A stretch of 64,000 nt of DNA from Peptoniphilaceae bacterium AMB_02. Lineage in GTDB: Bacteria; Bacillota; Clostridia; Tissierellales; Peptoniphilaceae. The stretch spans positions 310,001 to 374,000 of the forward strand of contig CP143259.1 in assembly GCA_036321625.1 (NCBI GenBank), read 5' to 3'. Under the pieces are notes generated by a model. That model ran no database searches and was not told where the DNA came from. It saw only the letters and a list, made by a program, of their open reading frames with translations. Below are positions 25,624 through 35,674 of this stretch, one piece after another. The position numbers were made by a program, and so were the translations under genes. Numbering within the stretch: position 1 is the first letter of the stretch; each line of letters begins with the position of its first letter.

Positions 25624-25893
25624 ATGAACATCACAGAAGCAGTCAAAGCAAGATTAGGAATTACAATTAACAGTCGAGATGATTATATTAATCTCATAAT
25701 CGACGGACTGAAAAAAGAACTAAACGATGTGCAAGGATTGACTCTTGATGAGAGCAATCCTTCACACTTCATGTTTATCGTGGACTATGCGACTTACAGA
25801 TATTCAAATCATGGAGAGACTTCTGGAATGCCGAGACATTTACAGTGGAGACTTCATAATCTCATGGTAGGTGGTAAAGATGGTAACATTTAA
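25624..25893 (+). CDS. Head-tail connector protein (gp6-like)
   Basis: An 89-residue helical protein (ITEAVKARLGITINSRDDYI; DYATYRYSNHGETSGMPRHL) fitting the phage gp6-like connector family that extends the portal ring. Its position directly after the capsid cluster agrees. AAAGAGGTGATGTA precedes the ATG. Confidence 0.85.
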   Translation: MNITEAVKARLGITINSRDDYINLIIDGLKKELNDVQGLTLDESNPSHFMFIVDYATYRYSNHGETSGMPRHLQWRLHNLMVGGKDGNI

Positions 25894-26200
25894 CGATGAA
25901 GTCACTTTAATTGGAATTGTATCGGGAGATTATGAATACGATGACGACGGAAATCCAATACTTGAAAGCACTGAGGTCACAGTCTTATGCAATGAACTCG
26001 GAGTGTTCGGCTCTGACTTCTACAGTGCGGGAACAGTAGGGCTCAAACCATCGTACAGGTTATCTCTACACGAATTCGAATATTCGAATCAAGAAAAAGT
26101 CAGATACAAAAACGTTACTTATGACGTTTTGAGGACTTATAAAACTGACGGATTAATCGAACTCACAATTGGTCAGAAAGCGGGCGATAATAATGACTAA
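25880..26200 (+). CDS. Head closure / head-tail joining protein
   Basis: A 106-residue beta-rich protein (FNDEVTLIGIVSGDYEYDDD; EVTVLCNELGVFGSDFYSAG) with the pattern of head-tail joining proteins. The ATG at 25880 lies within the end of the connector gene. Function inferred from position and pattern. Confidence 0.8.
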   Translation: MVTFNDEVTLIGIVSGDYEYDDDGNPILESTEVTVLCNELGVFGSDFYSAGTVGLKPSYRLSLHEFEYSNQEKVRYKNVTYDVLRTYKTDGLIELTIGQKAGDNND

Positions 26201-26546
26201 AGAAATAAGTCAAGAACTCGCAACAATCTTACTTGACTACAGTCAAGAAACACGTCAAGGTGTAGAAAAAATCGCACAAGAAGTTGCTCAAAAGGGAGCA
26301 AGAACATTGCAACAAACAAGTCCAAGGGTAAAAGGGATTTACGCATCCGGATGGACAATGCAAAAACAAGGAGATAGTTTTGTAATTGCAAACATAACAA
26401 GTCCATTCTTGACACACTTGCTCGAAAAAGGACACACGACAAGAAATGGGAAAAGTCGAACAAAAGCAAAGCCACACATCGGTAAAGTTGAAGCAGAAGT
26501 AAACAAAGAATTCGAGGAAAAAGTAAGAAGGGAGTTGGGCAAATAA
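26193..26546 (+). CDS. HK97 gp10-like tail completion protein
   Basis: A 117-residue protein of the HK97-gp10 type: EKIAQEVAQKGARTLQQTSP, then YASGWTMQ and FLTHLLEKGHTTRNGK with the typical His-rich loop, and AKPHIGKVEAEVNKEF. It completes the head-tail interface. ATG at 26193 overlaps the upstream stop. Confidence 0.87.
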   Translation: MTKEISQELATILLDYSQETRQGVEKIAQEVAQKGARTLQQTSPRVKGIYASGWTMQKQGDSFVIANITSPFLTHLLEKGHTTRNGKSRTKAKPHIGKVEAEVNKEFEEKVRRELGK

Positions 26547-26839
26547 TGTTCAGATTATTACAAACATTGGGACTACCGGTCGCATACATGAAACACGTAA
26601 CCGCACAAAAACTCCCTTACTTAGTCTATCTCGGTTCGGGATCCAGTAACTTTGTGGCAGACAACAGAGTCTACAATTCAGAAAACAATTACACAGTCGA
26701 ATATTATTTCGACAGAAAAAGTACAACAACAGAAAAGAAAATCGAGAAACTATTTAATGACAATGAGATAGTTTGGCAGAAGTCAGAAGATATTTATATC
26801 AGAGATGAAGAAATGTATTTAATCAGATACTATGTTTAA
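26546..26839 (+). CDS. Tail terminator/completion-like protein
   Basis: A 97-residue protein (LLQTLGLPVAYMKHVTAQKL; PYLVYLGSGSSNFVADN; EDIYIRDEEMYLIRYYV). The pattern is that of small tail-completion proteins found before the major tail protein. It overlaps the stop codon of the gp10-like gene by one base. Confidence 0.8.
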   Translation: MFRLLQTLGLPVAYMKHVTAQKLPYLVYLGSGSSNFVADNRVYNSENNYTVEYYFDRKSTTTEKKIEKLFNDNEIVWQKSEDIYIRDEEMYLIRYYV

Positions 26840-26876
26840 AACAAAACACAAAAAAAACTCATAAAGGAGACAGAAA

Positions 26877-27437
26877 ATGACTAACAAAATCAAATACGGA
26901 TTAAAAAATGTAACAGTATGGCCAATTGAAACTGAAATCGACGGAGTAACAACATATGCGACTACGCCAATTAAAGTACCGGGAGCGGTTAACCTATCAA
27001 TATCCGCAGAAGGTTCAAATGACCCTTTTTATGCAGATGACATAATCTATTTCTCAGCATTTGCGAACAATGGGTACAGCGGAGACCTTGAAATCGCACT
27101 TGTACCAGAAGAATTTGAAACGGGAATTCTTGGATACACCAAAGACAAAAACGGAGCAATCATCGAGAAAATAGATGCTAAAGCAAAGAACTTCGCAATG
27201 GCATTCGAATTCAAAGGAGATGTTAATGCGACTAGACACTTACTGTACAAAGTTGCAGTTTCAAGACCGGACCTGGCATCTCATACTAAAGAAGATAAAA
27301 TCGCACCTGTTACTGACAAATTACAAATCACAGCAACAGCGAACGCAGAAGGAAATATCAAAACTAAATTGACCAAAGGTCAAGAAGGTTATGACACATT
27401 CTTGTCTACTGTATATAAAGAAGTTACGGAAGAATAA
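26877..27437 (+). CDS. Major tail protein
   Basis: A 186-residue protein of the phi13-type major tail family: NKIKYGLKNVTVWPIETEID at the start, FYADDIIYFSAFANNGYSGD in the middle and AMAFEFKGDVNATRHLLYKV. It polymerises into the tail tube. AAAGGAGACAG precedes the ATG. Confidence 0.92.
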   Translation: MTNKIKYGLKNVTVWPIETEIDGVTTYATTPIKVPGAVNLSISAEGSNDPFYADDIIYFSAFANNGYSGDLEIALVPEEFETGILGYTKDKNGAIIEKIDAKAKNFAMAFEFKGDVNATRHLLYKVAVSRPDLASHTKEDKIAPVTDKLQITATANAEGNIKTKLTKGQEGYDTFLSTVYKEVTEE

Positions 27438-27457
27438 AATATACTTAAGGAGGAAGC

Positions 27458-27898
27458 ATGGAGAAAACACTAAAGATAGATGGTAAAGATGTAAAATTCA
27501 AAGTATCAGCGAGTTTTGCTTATAGGTATAAAGCTCAATTCGGCAGTGACATAATGCAAAAACTTATGCCACTTTTAAAAGGAATTGTGCCACTTTTGGC
27601 GGTCGATTTTGACAAACTCGACATAAAAGACCGAAAACAAATGCAAGTTATTTTGGATTTAATCACCACATCCGACTTGGCGAACGACTTTGAACTTGTA
27701 GAGATTTACAATCTCATTTGGGTAATGGCCAAAACAGCCGACACAGAAATCCCAGAACCAATGGAATGGCTTGACGGATTTGACGAATTTCCACTTGCTG
27801 AAATTGTGCCGCCACTTATTGAGCTCTTGGTACCATCACTATTTTCCACTAAAGAGATTAAAAAAAAGACAACAACCCGAAAGACGACAAGCAAGTAA
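27458..27898 (+). CDS. Tail assembly chaperone (gpG-like), with -1 frameshift signal
   Basis: A 146-residue protein (KTLKIDGKDVKFKVSASFAY; LVEIYNLIWVMAKTADTEIP) in the place of lambda gpG. Near its 3' end the heptamer A-AAA-AAG (27862-27868) is in the right phase for a -1 shift. Shifting there continues into the following frame to 28077, giving a gpGT-like fusion of about 206 residues. Both forms usually chaperone the tape-measure protein. Confidence 0.88.
   Translation: MEKTLKIDGKDVKFKVSASFAYRYKAQFGSDIMQKLMPLLKGIVPLLAVDFDKLDIKDRKQMQVILDLITTSDLANDFELVEIYNLIWVMAKTADTEIPEPMEWLDGFDEFPLAEIVPPLIELLVPSLFSTKEIKKKTTTRKTTSK
27862..27868 (+). promoter_or_regulatory. Programmed -1 frameshift site (A AAA AAG)
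   Basis: A run of eight A followed by G contains A-AAA-AAG in the correct zero-frame phase, the same heptamer used in E. coli dnaX. It lies ten codons before the gpG-like stop. Confidence 0.85.
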
Positions 27899-28077
27899 AC
27901 ACAGAAATGATAATCAGTGCACTGACAATGAGAGGATTGACAATGTCCGATATGGACGAGCTCACAATCGGTCAGTGCATTGATTATGTAATCGAATACA
28001 ACAACATGAATTCAGAAAACGAAGAATCAGAGACAGGCGACAGACAAGCAACACAGGCCGACTTTGATTCTTTTTGA
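27868..28077 (+). CDS. Tail assembly chaperone C-terminal extension (gpT-like, frameshift product)
   Basis: The -1 frame after the slippery heptamer encodes about 69 residues (DNNPKDDKQVNTEMIISALT; MRGLTMSDMDELTIGQCIDY). The pattern MDELTIGQ..DY is typical of the T part of gpGT in Firmicutes phages. An ATG at 27907 could in principle start a separate short protein, but no good ribosome binding site precedes it. Confidence 0.8.
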   Translation, partial: DNNPKDDKQVNTEMIISALTMRGLTMSDMDELTIGQCIDYVIEYNNMNSENEESETGDRQATQADFDSF

Positions 28078-28125
28078 TATAAGAAACGTAACTAACATTC
28101 GCAACACAGAAAGAGAGGTGAGCAG

Positions 28126-31100
28126 ATGAGCGGACCAATAAAAGGAATAACAATTGAACTGGCTGGAGATACGTCAAAACTGGAAAAGGCCATTCGGAGT
28201 GTTGGGAAAGATGCTAATAAGCTGGATGGTGAACTTAGAAAAGTTAATAACTCATTAAAATTTAATCCGGGTAACGCCGATCTCGTAGCACAAAAACAAA
28301 GAATTCTTAAGGACGCCATTCAAGAGACCTCAAAGAAATTAGAGACCTTAAAGACCGCACAACAGGAAGCGAAAGCAGCTTTTGAACGCGGTGAAATAGG
28401 TCGAGAGCAATACGACTTGCTCACTCGAGAAGTTGTAAAAACAGAGAACCAACTTAGTAAGCTAAAAAGCACACTTGAAGAAATTTCAAGTAAATGGAAA
28501 GCATCCGGAGAAAAGATTCAAGAAGTCGGCAAGAAGATGGAAAGCACTGGGACCAAGATGTCAAAAGGCATTACTGCTCCAATCATGGGAATTGCCGCAG
28601 CATCGATGGTCGCATTCAATGAAGTTGATGCCGGAATGGACACAATTATATCCAAGACAGGAGCGACAGGAGATGCGGCCGCAGAGCTTGAACAGTCTTA
28701 CAAGAATTTAGCCGGCAACATACCAGCAAGTTTTGATGAGGTTGGAAACGCAATCGGAGAAGTTAATACGCAATTTGGCTTCATGGGCGAAGAACTTGAG
28801 CGAGCATCTGAAAAAGTAATCAAATTCGCACAGATAAATGAAGCCGATGTCACAAACTCAACCATCAAAGCAAAACAAGCGATTGAGAAGTACGGACTCG
28901 AAGCTAAAGACCTTGATATGGTGCTAGATTCTGTCACTAAGACCGCACAAAATACCGGAGTTTCAACAGACAGACTCTTCGACATTGCGATTAAAGGTTC
29001 ACCTCAGATTGCAGAGTTAGGACTTAACTTCTCACAAGCAACAGAGATGCTCGGCCGAATGGAACAAAAAGGTATCGACGGAACAAAGGCTTTATCTTAC
29101 TTAACACGTGCACAAACACAATGGGCAAAAGAAGGTAAATCCATGACCGATGGACTCGCCGAACTTGAAGAAAGACTTGCTGGAGCAACCACGCAAGAAG
29201 AAAAACTCGCAATTGCAGCAGAAGTGTTTGGAACAAAAGGTGGAGCTTTCATGCTTGAAGCTTTTGAGCAAGGTGCACTATCCGCACAGGAATTCGCAAA
29301 CGCACAAGAAGAAGCGGCCGGAGCGGTCGAGAGCACATGGCAAGGAATGTTAGACCCAGTCGACCTTACCAAACAAGCAATGAACAACTTAAAAATAACC
29401 GGAGCAGATTTGGCGACATCATTACAAGGTGTACTTTTGCCAATGATTGAGAGTGTTATCGGTGGACTTAAGAAATTTGCGGATTGGTTTGGGAAATTGT
29501 CACCAAAGACAAAAGAAACCATTGTTAAAGTTGGTCTTTTTGCTGCTGCACTTGGACCGGTGATAATCATGATTGGTAAAGTGGTCGGAGCAATCGGCAC
29601 AATTGTAAGTGGAATTGGAGTACTCTCGGGAGCAATCGCAGCAGCGGGAGGAATAGGAGCTGCTGCAAGTGCCGCATTTGGAGCAGCAATGACGTTTATC
29701 ACCGGACCAATCGGAATTGCAATTGCAGCGGTCACAGCATTAATCGGAGTCGGAGTCTTACTGTACAAAAACTGGGACAAAATAAAAGAAGTTGCAAATA
29801 ATGTTTGGAATGGACTTAAGGAATTCTTTTCTAATCTGTGGTCCGGAATATCCGAATCATGGTCGGCAGCATGGGAAGGAATTACAGCTTTCATATCTGA
29901 GACATGGAACGCATTCGGTGAATTTGCTGTCGGTGTGTGGAATGGGATTATTGAAAGCATTACAACAGTTTGGCAAACCATAACGGATTTCTTTTCCGGA
30001 CTCTGGGAAGGTGTTCAAACAATATTTACAACAATATGGGATGCGATTGTATCTTTTGTTGTTGGTAAATTCACTGAAACATACAATCAAGCACAAACAA
30101 CATTTGAACTAATAAAAACAGTAATTGAAACTGTTTGGAATACGATTAAAACAGTAACAGAAACAATCTGGAATGGAATTAAGTCTTTTGTAGAGACTAT
30201 CTGGACTGGAATTAAGTCCTTTGTCGACACAACCATCAACGCGGTCAAATCGACAATCGATACTGTTCTAAACGGAATCAAAAGCATATTCGACACAATA
30301 TGGAATGCGATTAAGTCGGTGGTCGAAAGTGTGCTAAATGGAATCAAAGGTACAATTGACAGTGTCATGAACGGTGCAAAAAATATTGTTGACAGTACGC
30401 TCAACACTATCAAAGGTATATTCGACTCTGTTTGGAATGCGATTAAATCTCTTATCGATAATATTCTTGGAAATATCAAGAACACTGTTGAAAGTGGGAT
30501 GAATTCGGCAAAGAGCACAATTGAATCAATTTCAAATGCCATAAAAGGTGTATTCGAATCCGTTTGGAGCACGTTTAAAAATGCGGTCACAGATGCTTTC
30601 AACAATGTTAAAAGTGCGGTCAGTAACGGAATGCAAGCCGCATTTGACACAGTGACTGGATGGATTTCGAGCTTTTATAATGCGGGCTCTAACATAATCG
30701 GCTCAATCGCAGACGGAATTAGAAATGCTGTAGGCAAAGTAACCGGAGCAATAAGCTCTGTTGTTGCCGCAGTCAGAAGATTCTTACCATTCTCGCCGGC
30801 GAAAGAAGGACCACTTAAGGACATTCACAGGCTGAACTTTGGTGGACCTATATCCGACTCAATTAAGAACTCGGAACGCGAAGTGACAGACGCCATGGGC
30901 GACCTTGCTGGAGCAACACTTGATACGCTTAAAAAAGGAATCGAGGACAAGGGTAATCTCGCCGAACGTGCGATGGAAGATGTTATCAAGAATATAACAA
31001 GTAATGAAGATAAATACAGGGCACTGTTGGAGAAATTCGACCTCATTGATGACGGAGCATTCGACAAATTCAAAGCGGGCGGAATAGAAGCATTTGAAGA

Positions 31101-32907
31101 ACTCGCCAGTCTTGCACAAACATTTGTTGAGAGTGAAGGAGCGAGTGTGGTCGACCTCGCAGAAGTGTTCGGAGAATCTTGGACAGAAGAGCTGTACAAC
31201 GTGATGTACACATATTCTGAGTGGGATATGGTCGCGCAGAAAACCAACATCGACCTTGAAAGAATGAACCAAGAATACGCAAAAAGCTATAGAAAAGTGT
31301 CGGGCGAAATAGTCGAACAAAATAGAAAAGTAGCTTACAGTGTAACAACGAGCATGGAGACGATGAGAGAAGAATCCAAGAAGAATGTTCACAGTATGCG
31401 AACAGAATTGAAAGACCTTGGATTCGACCATGACTCTATGATAAATAAATTTGAGTCGGGCGGACATGTGGCTAATCTTGCAATCGCTCAAATAACAAGA
31501 GAATTAGTCAACATGGATGACCAAGTCAAAGCGAACGAAATTGGAATCGGTTTATTTGGCGACACTTGGACAGCAGAACTTGGAAAAATGATAAACAACT
31601 TCGGCGAGTTTTACGGAGAACAAGAACAGTTTTGGACATTCAACGAAAACAAAGCAATCGAGCACATGAACAGAGTTGCGACTGCTGCAATGAGCGTTGA
31701 AGATGTTGTAAGAGACTCGACTCTTGATAGCACTGAAAAGGTGCAAGTCGTAATGGCTCAAAGAGAAGAACATGTTAAAACATCGCTTGAAAATATGAAG
31801 GCTTATGTCGAATCGCATAAAGAGGAGTTCATAAATGCGATGGTCGCAATGGGCGGACACGGTGAGGATGAGTGGAACAATATCGTTCACGGCGGCGAAG
31901 GTGCATACGGAGTTATTGCAAAAGTAATTGAACAGCTATCCAACATTACAGACCAAACAACTCGAGCAGAGATAAAGACAAAAGCATTCGGAGATAGTTG
32001 GAACCATGAAGCAATTGTGATGATTAAAACTCTTGGACAATGGCAAGAAGAATACAATGTCGGTTCATGGTCGCTTGACCAATCCAAGCTAATGGGAGCA
32101 TCTCTCGCAGAAGTGACAGCCGCTGCAGAGAAAATGAAAGAAAGTCTTAAGATGGAAGATGCTGCCAAATCGACCAAAGATGAGGCGATGAAGCAGATGA
32201 AAGAGAGTGTCAACAAGGAATTAGAGGAAATACAAAGTCTAACCAAAAAGATACTTGGAACAGTGTATGCGGAGTTTGAGACTGTATTTAAGAAGATAAA
32301 CGACACTGTTATCAAGTCTTTTAATGATAATATCATCCCGAGTCTTGCAGAACAATTAAAACTCGGATTCAAAGAGACAGACAAATTCTTACGAGATGTG
32401 TTCGATGGATTCAAACATGTTTTCCATGAGTTGACAGATATTGTTAGTAATGCTTTTAGAAATGGAATTATTCCAAAATTAGCACAACAAATCGGTATCG
32501 CACTACAGGCACTCGACAGTGCGAACCAATCAATGTACAACATTGGACTCTCTTGGATGAGGTCTCTGGCTAACGGTATACAGGCAGGTCTCGGTGGAGT
32601 TGTGGGACAACTTAACACAATACCGAATGTCCAACTTCAAGGAGCAACCGGAAATATAAACTGGTACGACAGAGGCGGAATTTTCAGAAGTCCGACAATC
32701 ATCGGAGTAGGAGAGAGAAGACCCGAATTTGTCGGAGCACTTGATGACTTAAAGAAAATTGTTGCAGATGTGATGGTCGAGAATAAGAGTAACTCTGAAA
32801 GCAAGATAATTATTCAAAATATGACAGTTAGAAACGATTCAGATATAAGACGTATTGCAGAAGAATTAGATAAATTACGTAGACGTGGAGAAAGGAGCAG
32901 AGGTTAA
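28126..32907 (+). CDS. Tail tape measure protein
   Basis: A 1593-residue protein, the longest of the phage. The N-terminus (GPIKGITIELAGDTSKLEKA; LKFNPGNADLVAQKQRIL) is typical of TP901-type tape measures. Around residues 490-560 lie hydrophobic segments (GAIAAAGGIGAAASAAFGAA). Residues about 660-840 carry short repeats of the type WNGIKSFVETI / WNAIKSVVESV / LNGIKGTIDSV with period about 11. It sets tail length and probably helps DNA entry. AGAGAGGTGAG precedes the ATG. Confidence 0.95.
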   Translation: MSGPIKGITIELAGDTSKLEKAIRSVGKDANKLDGELRKVNNSLKFNPGNADLVAQKQRILKDAIQETSKKLETLKTAQQEAKAAFERGEIGREQYDLLTREVVKTENQLSKLKSTLEEISSKWKASGEKIQEVGKKMESTGTKMSKGITAPIMGIAAASMVAFNEVDAGMDTIISKTGATGDAAAELEQSYKNLAGNIPASFDEVGNAIGEVNTQFGFMGEELERASEKVIKFAQINEADVTNSTIKAKQAIEKYGLEAKDLDMVLDSVTKTAQNTGVSTDRLFDIAIKGSPQIAELGLNFSQATEMLGRMEQKGIDGTKALSYLTRAQTQWAKEGKSMTDGLAELEERLAGATTQEEKLAIAAEVFGTKGGAFMLEAFEQGALSAQEFANAQEEAAGAVESTWQGMLDPVDLTKQAMNNLKITGADLATSLQGVLLPMIESVIGGLKKFADWFGKLSPKTKETIVKVGLFAAALGPVIIMIGKVVGAIGTIVSGIGVLSGAIAAAGGIGAAASAAFGAAMTFITGPIGIAIAAVTALIGVGVLLYKNWDKIKEVANNVWNGLKEFFSNLWSGISESWSAAWEGITAFISETWNAFGEFAVGVWNGIIESITTVWQTITDFFSGLWEGVQTIFTTIWDAIVSFVVGKFTETYNQAQTTFELIKTVIETVWNTIKTVTETIWNGIKSFVETIWTGIKSFVDTTINAVKSTIDTVLNGIKSIFDTIWNAIKSVVESVLNGIKGTIDSVMNGAKNIVDSTLNTIKGIFDSVWNAIKSLIDNILGNIKNTVESGMNSAKSTIESISNAIKGVFESVWSTFKNAVTDAFNNVKSAVSNGMQAAFDTVTGWISSFYNAGSNIIGSIADGIRNAVGKVTGAISSVVAAVRRFLPFSPAKEGPLKDIHRLNFGGPISDSIKNSEREVTDAMGDLAGATLDTLKKGIEDKGNLAERAMEDVIKNITSNEDKYRALLEKFDLIDDGAFDKFKAGGIEAFEELASLAQTFVESEGASVVDLAEVFGESWTEELYNVMYTYSEWDMVAQKTNIDLERMNQEYAKSYRKVSGEIVEQNRKVAYSVTTSMETMREESKKNVHSMRTELKDLGFDHDSMINKFESGGHVANLAIAQITRELVNMDDQVKANEIGIGLFGDTWTAELGKMINNFGEFYGEQEQFWTFNENKAIEHMNRVATAAMSVEDVVRDSTLDSTEKVQVVMAQREEHVKTSLENMKAYVESHKEEFINAMVAMGGHGEDEWNNIVHGGEGAYGVIAKVIEQLSNITDQTTRAEIKTKAFGDSWNHEAIVMIKTLGQWQEEYNVGSWSLDQSKLMGASLAEVTAAAEKMKESLKMEDAAKSTKDEAMKQMKESVNKELEEIQSLTKKILGTVYAEFETVFKKINDTVIKSFNDNIIPSLAEQLKLGFKETDKFLRDVFDGFKHVFHELTDIVSNAFRNGIIPKLAQQIGIALQALDSANQSMYNIGLSWMRSLANGIQAGLGGVVGQLNTIPNVQLQGATGNINWYDRGGIFRSPTIIGVGERRPEFVGALDDLKKIVADVMVENKSNSESKIIIQNMTVRNDSDIRRIAEELDKLRRRGERSRG

Positions 32908-33650
32908 TGACAGTATTTACACCTTTTGATTTTGTTTTTAATGGATTTAATTTTTCGAGGTATATGTATGTTGAAAACATTCGACGCTCCTTTTTACCAT
33001 CCATTGAGAACACTCTTACGAGAGTGGGCAATCATGGATTAAAGCACAGGAAACTTAGGACCGGACCAAGAAGAATCGAAGTCGATGTTCGAATGATTCA
33101 TACAACTAGATGGAATGTGGGAGAGTTGAGGAGTTTTGTTGCGGGCAAAATGCTTACAACAGAGCCTAAGATGTTAAAACTCAGAGATACCGATATGTTT
33201 GACATTGCCATCCTCGATGGTGAAATCGACTTTGAAAGATGGCTGTACACAGGGTTTGCGACTTTGACATTTTTGAATCCATCCGGTTTGACATACAGAA
33301 AATACAACATTATCGAAACCAACGACCTTGTATTCAATTCGGGATCTCATTCGATACAGCCGATTATCAAAATTAGTCCTACCACACAAACAAACAAAAT
33401 CATAATCAGAAATCTAACCACAAAACAATACTTAGAACTTAACAGAAACATGGAAGCAAACAGTCTGATACAATTTGGCGAATTAAACGAACAACTTGAG
33501 TATAGAGAAATAGTAAAATATAACGACTTAAACGCAATGAAATCTCTTGCAGTAGATTCTGACTTTTTCTATCTCGAGCCGGATATGAACGAAATAGAAA
33601 TCGTCGGAGCAGATAAAGCAACTTTTGAGTTTTGGGAGTGTTATGTATGA
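32907..33650 (+). CDS. Distal tail protein (Dit)
   Basis: A 247-residue protein of the siphovirus Dit family: FTPFDFVFNGFNFSRYMYVE at the start, then RTGPRRIEVDVRMIHTT and DMFDIAILDGEIDFERWLY. It forms the hub between tail tube and baseplate. Its ATG overlaps the tape-measure stop (TAATG). Confidence 0.88.
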   Translation: MTVFTPFDFVFNGFNFSRYMYVENIRRSFLPSIENTLTRVGNHGLKHRKLRTGPRRIEVDVRMIHTTRWNVGELRSFVAGKMLTTEPKMLKLRDTDMFDIAILDGEIDFERWLYTGFATLTFLNPSGLTYRKYNIIETNDLVFNSGSHSIQPIIKISPTTQTNKIIIRNLTTKQYLELNRNMEANSLIQFGELNEQLEYREIVKYNDLNAMKSLAVDSDFFYLEPDMNEIEIVGADKATFEFWECYV

Positions 33651-35662
33651 TTCTTAAAATATTTAATCGTGATGAAGAATACATCAAGAATATTGAAGTA
33701 TTCAATTATGAATATAAATGGCAGATGAATGCGGAACACTCTCTTAAATTCGACACGTTTGATGAAGGACTAGAAGAGTTTTACAGGATTTTGTATAAGG
33801 ACAGAGTTGGAACATGGCGAGAATTTATTATAACAGAGCCGGTGCAAGAGCACACCGAAGATGGTAACATAATCTACTCTGTATACGCAGAAGACTCTTT
33901 CTATGAAACAATAGGCGACTTCTTAGAGGACAAACGACCACAAAACACCTCGGCGAGTGTGGCACTAATGCAAGCACTTGAGCCGAGTCGGTGGGAGGTT
34001 GGAATTGTTGAGAACCTTGGAACAGCGAGCACGAATTATTATAGAGAGTCGGTCAAGTCGGCTGTACAACAAAAACTGATACCAAAGTGGAAAGCAGAAT
34101 TCGATACAAGGATTAAAATATTTGGAAACAAAGTAACAAACAGATATGTGGACCTCTACAAAGAAATGGGAACATTTCATGGAAAAAGATTCGTATACGA
34201 CAAAGACATGATTCAAATTAAGAGAACGGTCGATATGTCTAACTTCTGTACAGCCTTATACGGATACGGAAAAGGCGAACAGCTCGAAAGTGGTGGGTTT
34301 GGTAGAAGAATAGATTTTGCGGATGTGAACAATGAGAAAGCCTATCTTGAAAACGAACAAGCAAGGCTTAAATATGGTAGAAACTCGAGCACGGGCAAAA
34401 AACACATATTCGACAAAATTGAGTTTGACGACTGCGAAGACAAAATAGAATTAAAGGAACTTACGCAAAAGGTGCTTGATGAAAGGTCAGTACCGAGAGT
34501 GACATACGAATGTAAAGTAATTGACCTCGGAGAAGATTTTGAAAACGTGGACAGAGGCGATACAGTAATCGTCAAAGACAACGACTTGGGAATAGCAATT
34601 AAAGCACGCATCATCGAATATACAGAAATAGAAAACGAGGAAACGCATATCGTTCTTGGTAATTATAAGAATTTAATCACAGATGAAATTAACAGAAATA
34701 AAGACTTTATCAGCAATTTCAGAGATAAATCCGGAATCTGGGACAGAGCGGAAATCATACAAGAAGGTGGTATCGATGCATCATTCTTGAAGAACCTTGT
34801 CGAGCAGTTGAACCTTGAAATGAATGAGCGAGGCGGATATGTGTATGTATCGAATGATGGGAAAGGTCTGACCACTTATGACAGACCAATAAATCAAAAT
34901 CCCACAATGGCGATACAGATTTTAGGAGGTTCTTTCCGTATAGCAAACAGTAAATATGCTAATGGCGAATGGAGATGGAAGACGTTTGGAGATGGCGATG
35001 GTTTTGTCGCAGATTTCATAACGACTGGGACCTTGACAGCCAATCTAATCAAAGCTGGAATCCTAAGTGGCGGCAATGGCAAAGTATCAATCAACATGGA
35101 AACCGGAGCACTCAACATCGACAACGACATCGTATACGACCCGACCACAAGGAAAGTACAAATAAAAGGATGGACAGAAATAGACGCCGCTACGATTAAG
35201 AGCGGGACTATCAACAGTGCGAGAATTCCGGACCTGTCGGCGGACAAAATCACGTCGGGAACGATTAACGCTAATACAATTAATGTTGAAAATCTAAACG
35301 CAAGCAACCTGACGAGAGGAACAGTGGGAACGAGTATTAGCAATACCAGCGGGCATATGGCAAGTGGCTATCGCAGTGCAAGCATTGCGGGCTCGGCCAC
35401 TGGAGTAAACGCAAACAGTTCTGTTATCAGGTTTGATTATGCAAATAATAGGCTTGAGGTTGACGGTAGGATTGACGCATACCCAGAGGGCCGACATCAT
35501 ACATTTGAATTGAACGGGATGAGCTTAAGAACGCCATATGGCTATTGCGAAATAAAGCCGTGGAGTGGAAATGTTATTCAATGCAACGGTGGAGCTTATT
35601 GGAAATTTTCCGAAATTCGAGTTGATAGGCTCTACGTAAATGATAAACAAATAACTGAATAA
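33647..35662 (+). CDS. Tail-associated protein (prophage endopeptidase tail, Tal)
   Basis: A 671-residue protein. The N-terminal 350 residues follow the Tal/gp44-like hub pattern (LKIFNRDEEYIKNIEVFNYE; GTFHGKRFVYDKDMIQIKRT; TALYGYGKGEQLESGG). The C-terminal part is repetitive and fibre-like (TLTANLIKAGILSG; DKITSGTINANTINVENLNA). The ATG at 33647 overlaps the Dit gene. Lytic activity of the hub is not evident from motifs. Confidence 0.88.
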   Translation: MILKIFNRDEEYIKNIEVFNYEYKWQMNAEHSLKFDTFDEGLEEFYRILYKDRVGTWREFIITEPVQEHTEDGNIIYSVYAEDSFYETIGDFLEDKRPQNTSASVALMQALEPSRWEVGIVENLGTASTNYYRESVKSAVQQKLIPKWKAEFDTRIKIFGNKVTNRYVDLYKEMGTFHGKRFVYDKDMIQIKRTVDMSNFCTALYGYGKGEQLESGGFGRRIDFADVNNEKAYLENEQARLKYGRNSSTGKKHIFDKIEFDDCEDKIELKELTQKVLDERSVPRVTYECKVIDLGEDFENVDRGDTVIVKDNDLGIAIKARIIEYTEIENEETHIVLGNYKNLITDEINRNKDFISNFRDKSGIWDRAEIIQEGGIDASFLKNLVEQLNLEMNERGGYVYVSNDGKGLTTYDRPINQNPTMAIQILGGSFRIANSKYANGEWRWKTFGDGDGFVADFITTGTLTANLIKAGILSGGNGKVSINMETGALNIDNDIVYDPTTRKVQIKGWTEIDAATIKSGTINSARIPDLSADKITSGTINANTINVENLNASNLTRGTVGTSISNTSGHMASGYRSASIAGSATGVNANSSVIRFDYANNRLEVDGRIDAYPEGRHHTFELNGMSLRTPYGYCEIKPWSGNVIQCNGGAYWKFSEIRVDRLYVNDKQITE

Positions 35663-35674
35663 AAGGGAGGACAT

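Noticed and set aside
30100-30650. Repetitive sequence as possible CRISPR or tandem DNA array
   Set aside because: The repeats are degenerate at DNA level and coincide with the amino-acid repeats of the tape-measure protein; no conserved repeat-spacer pattern.
28092-32618. Several open frames opposite the tape-measure gene
   Set aside because: They mirror the repetitive coding strand, lack ribosome binding sites and resemble no family.
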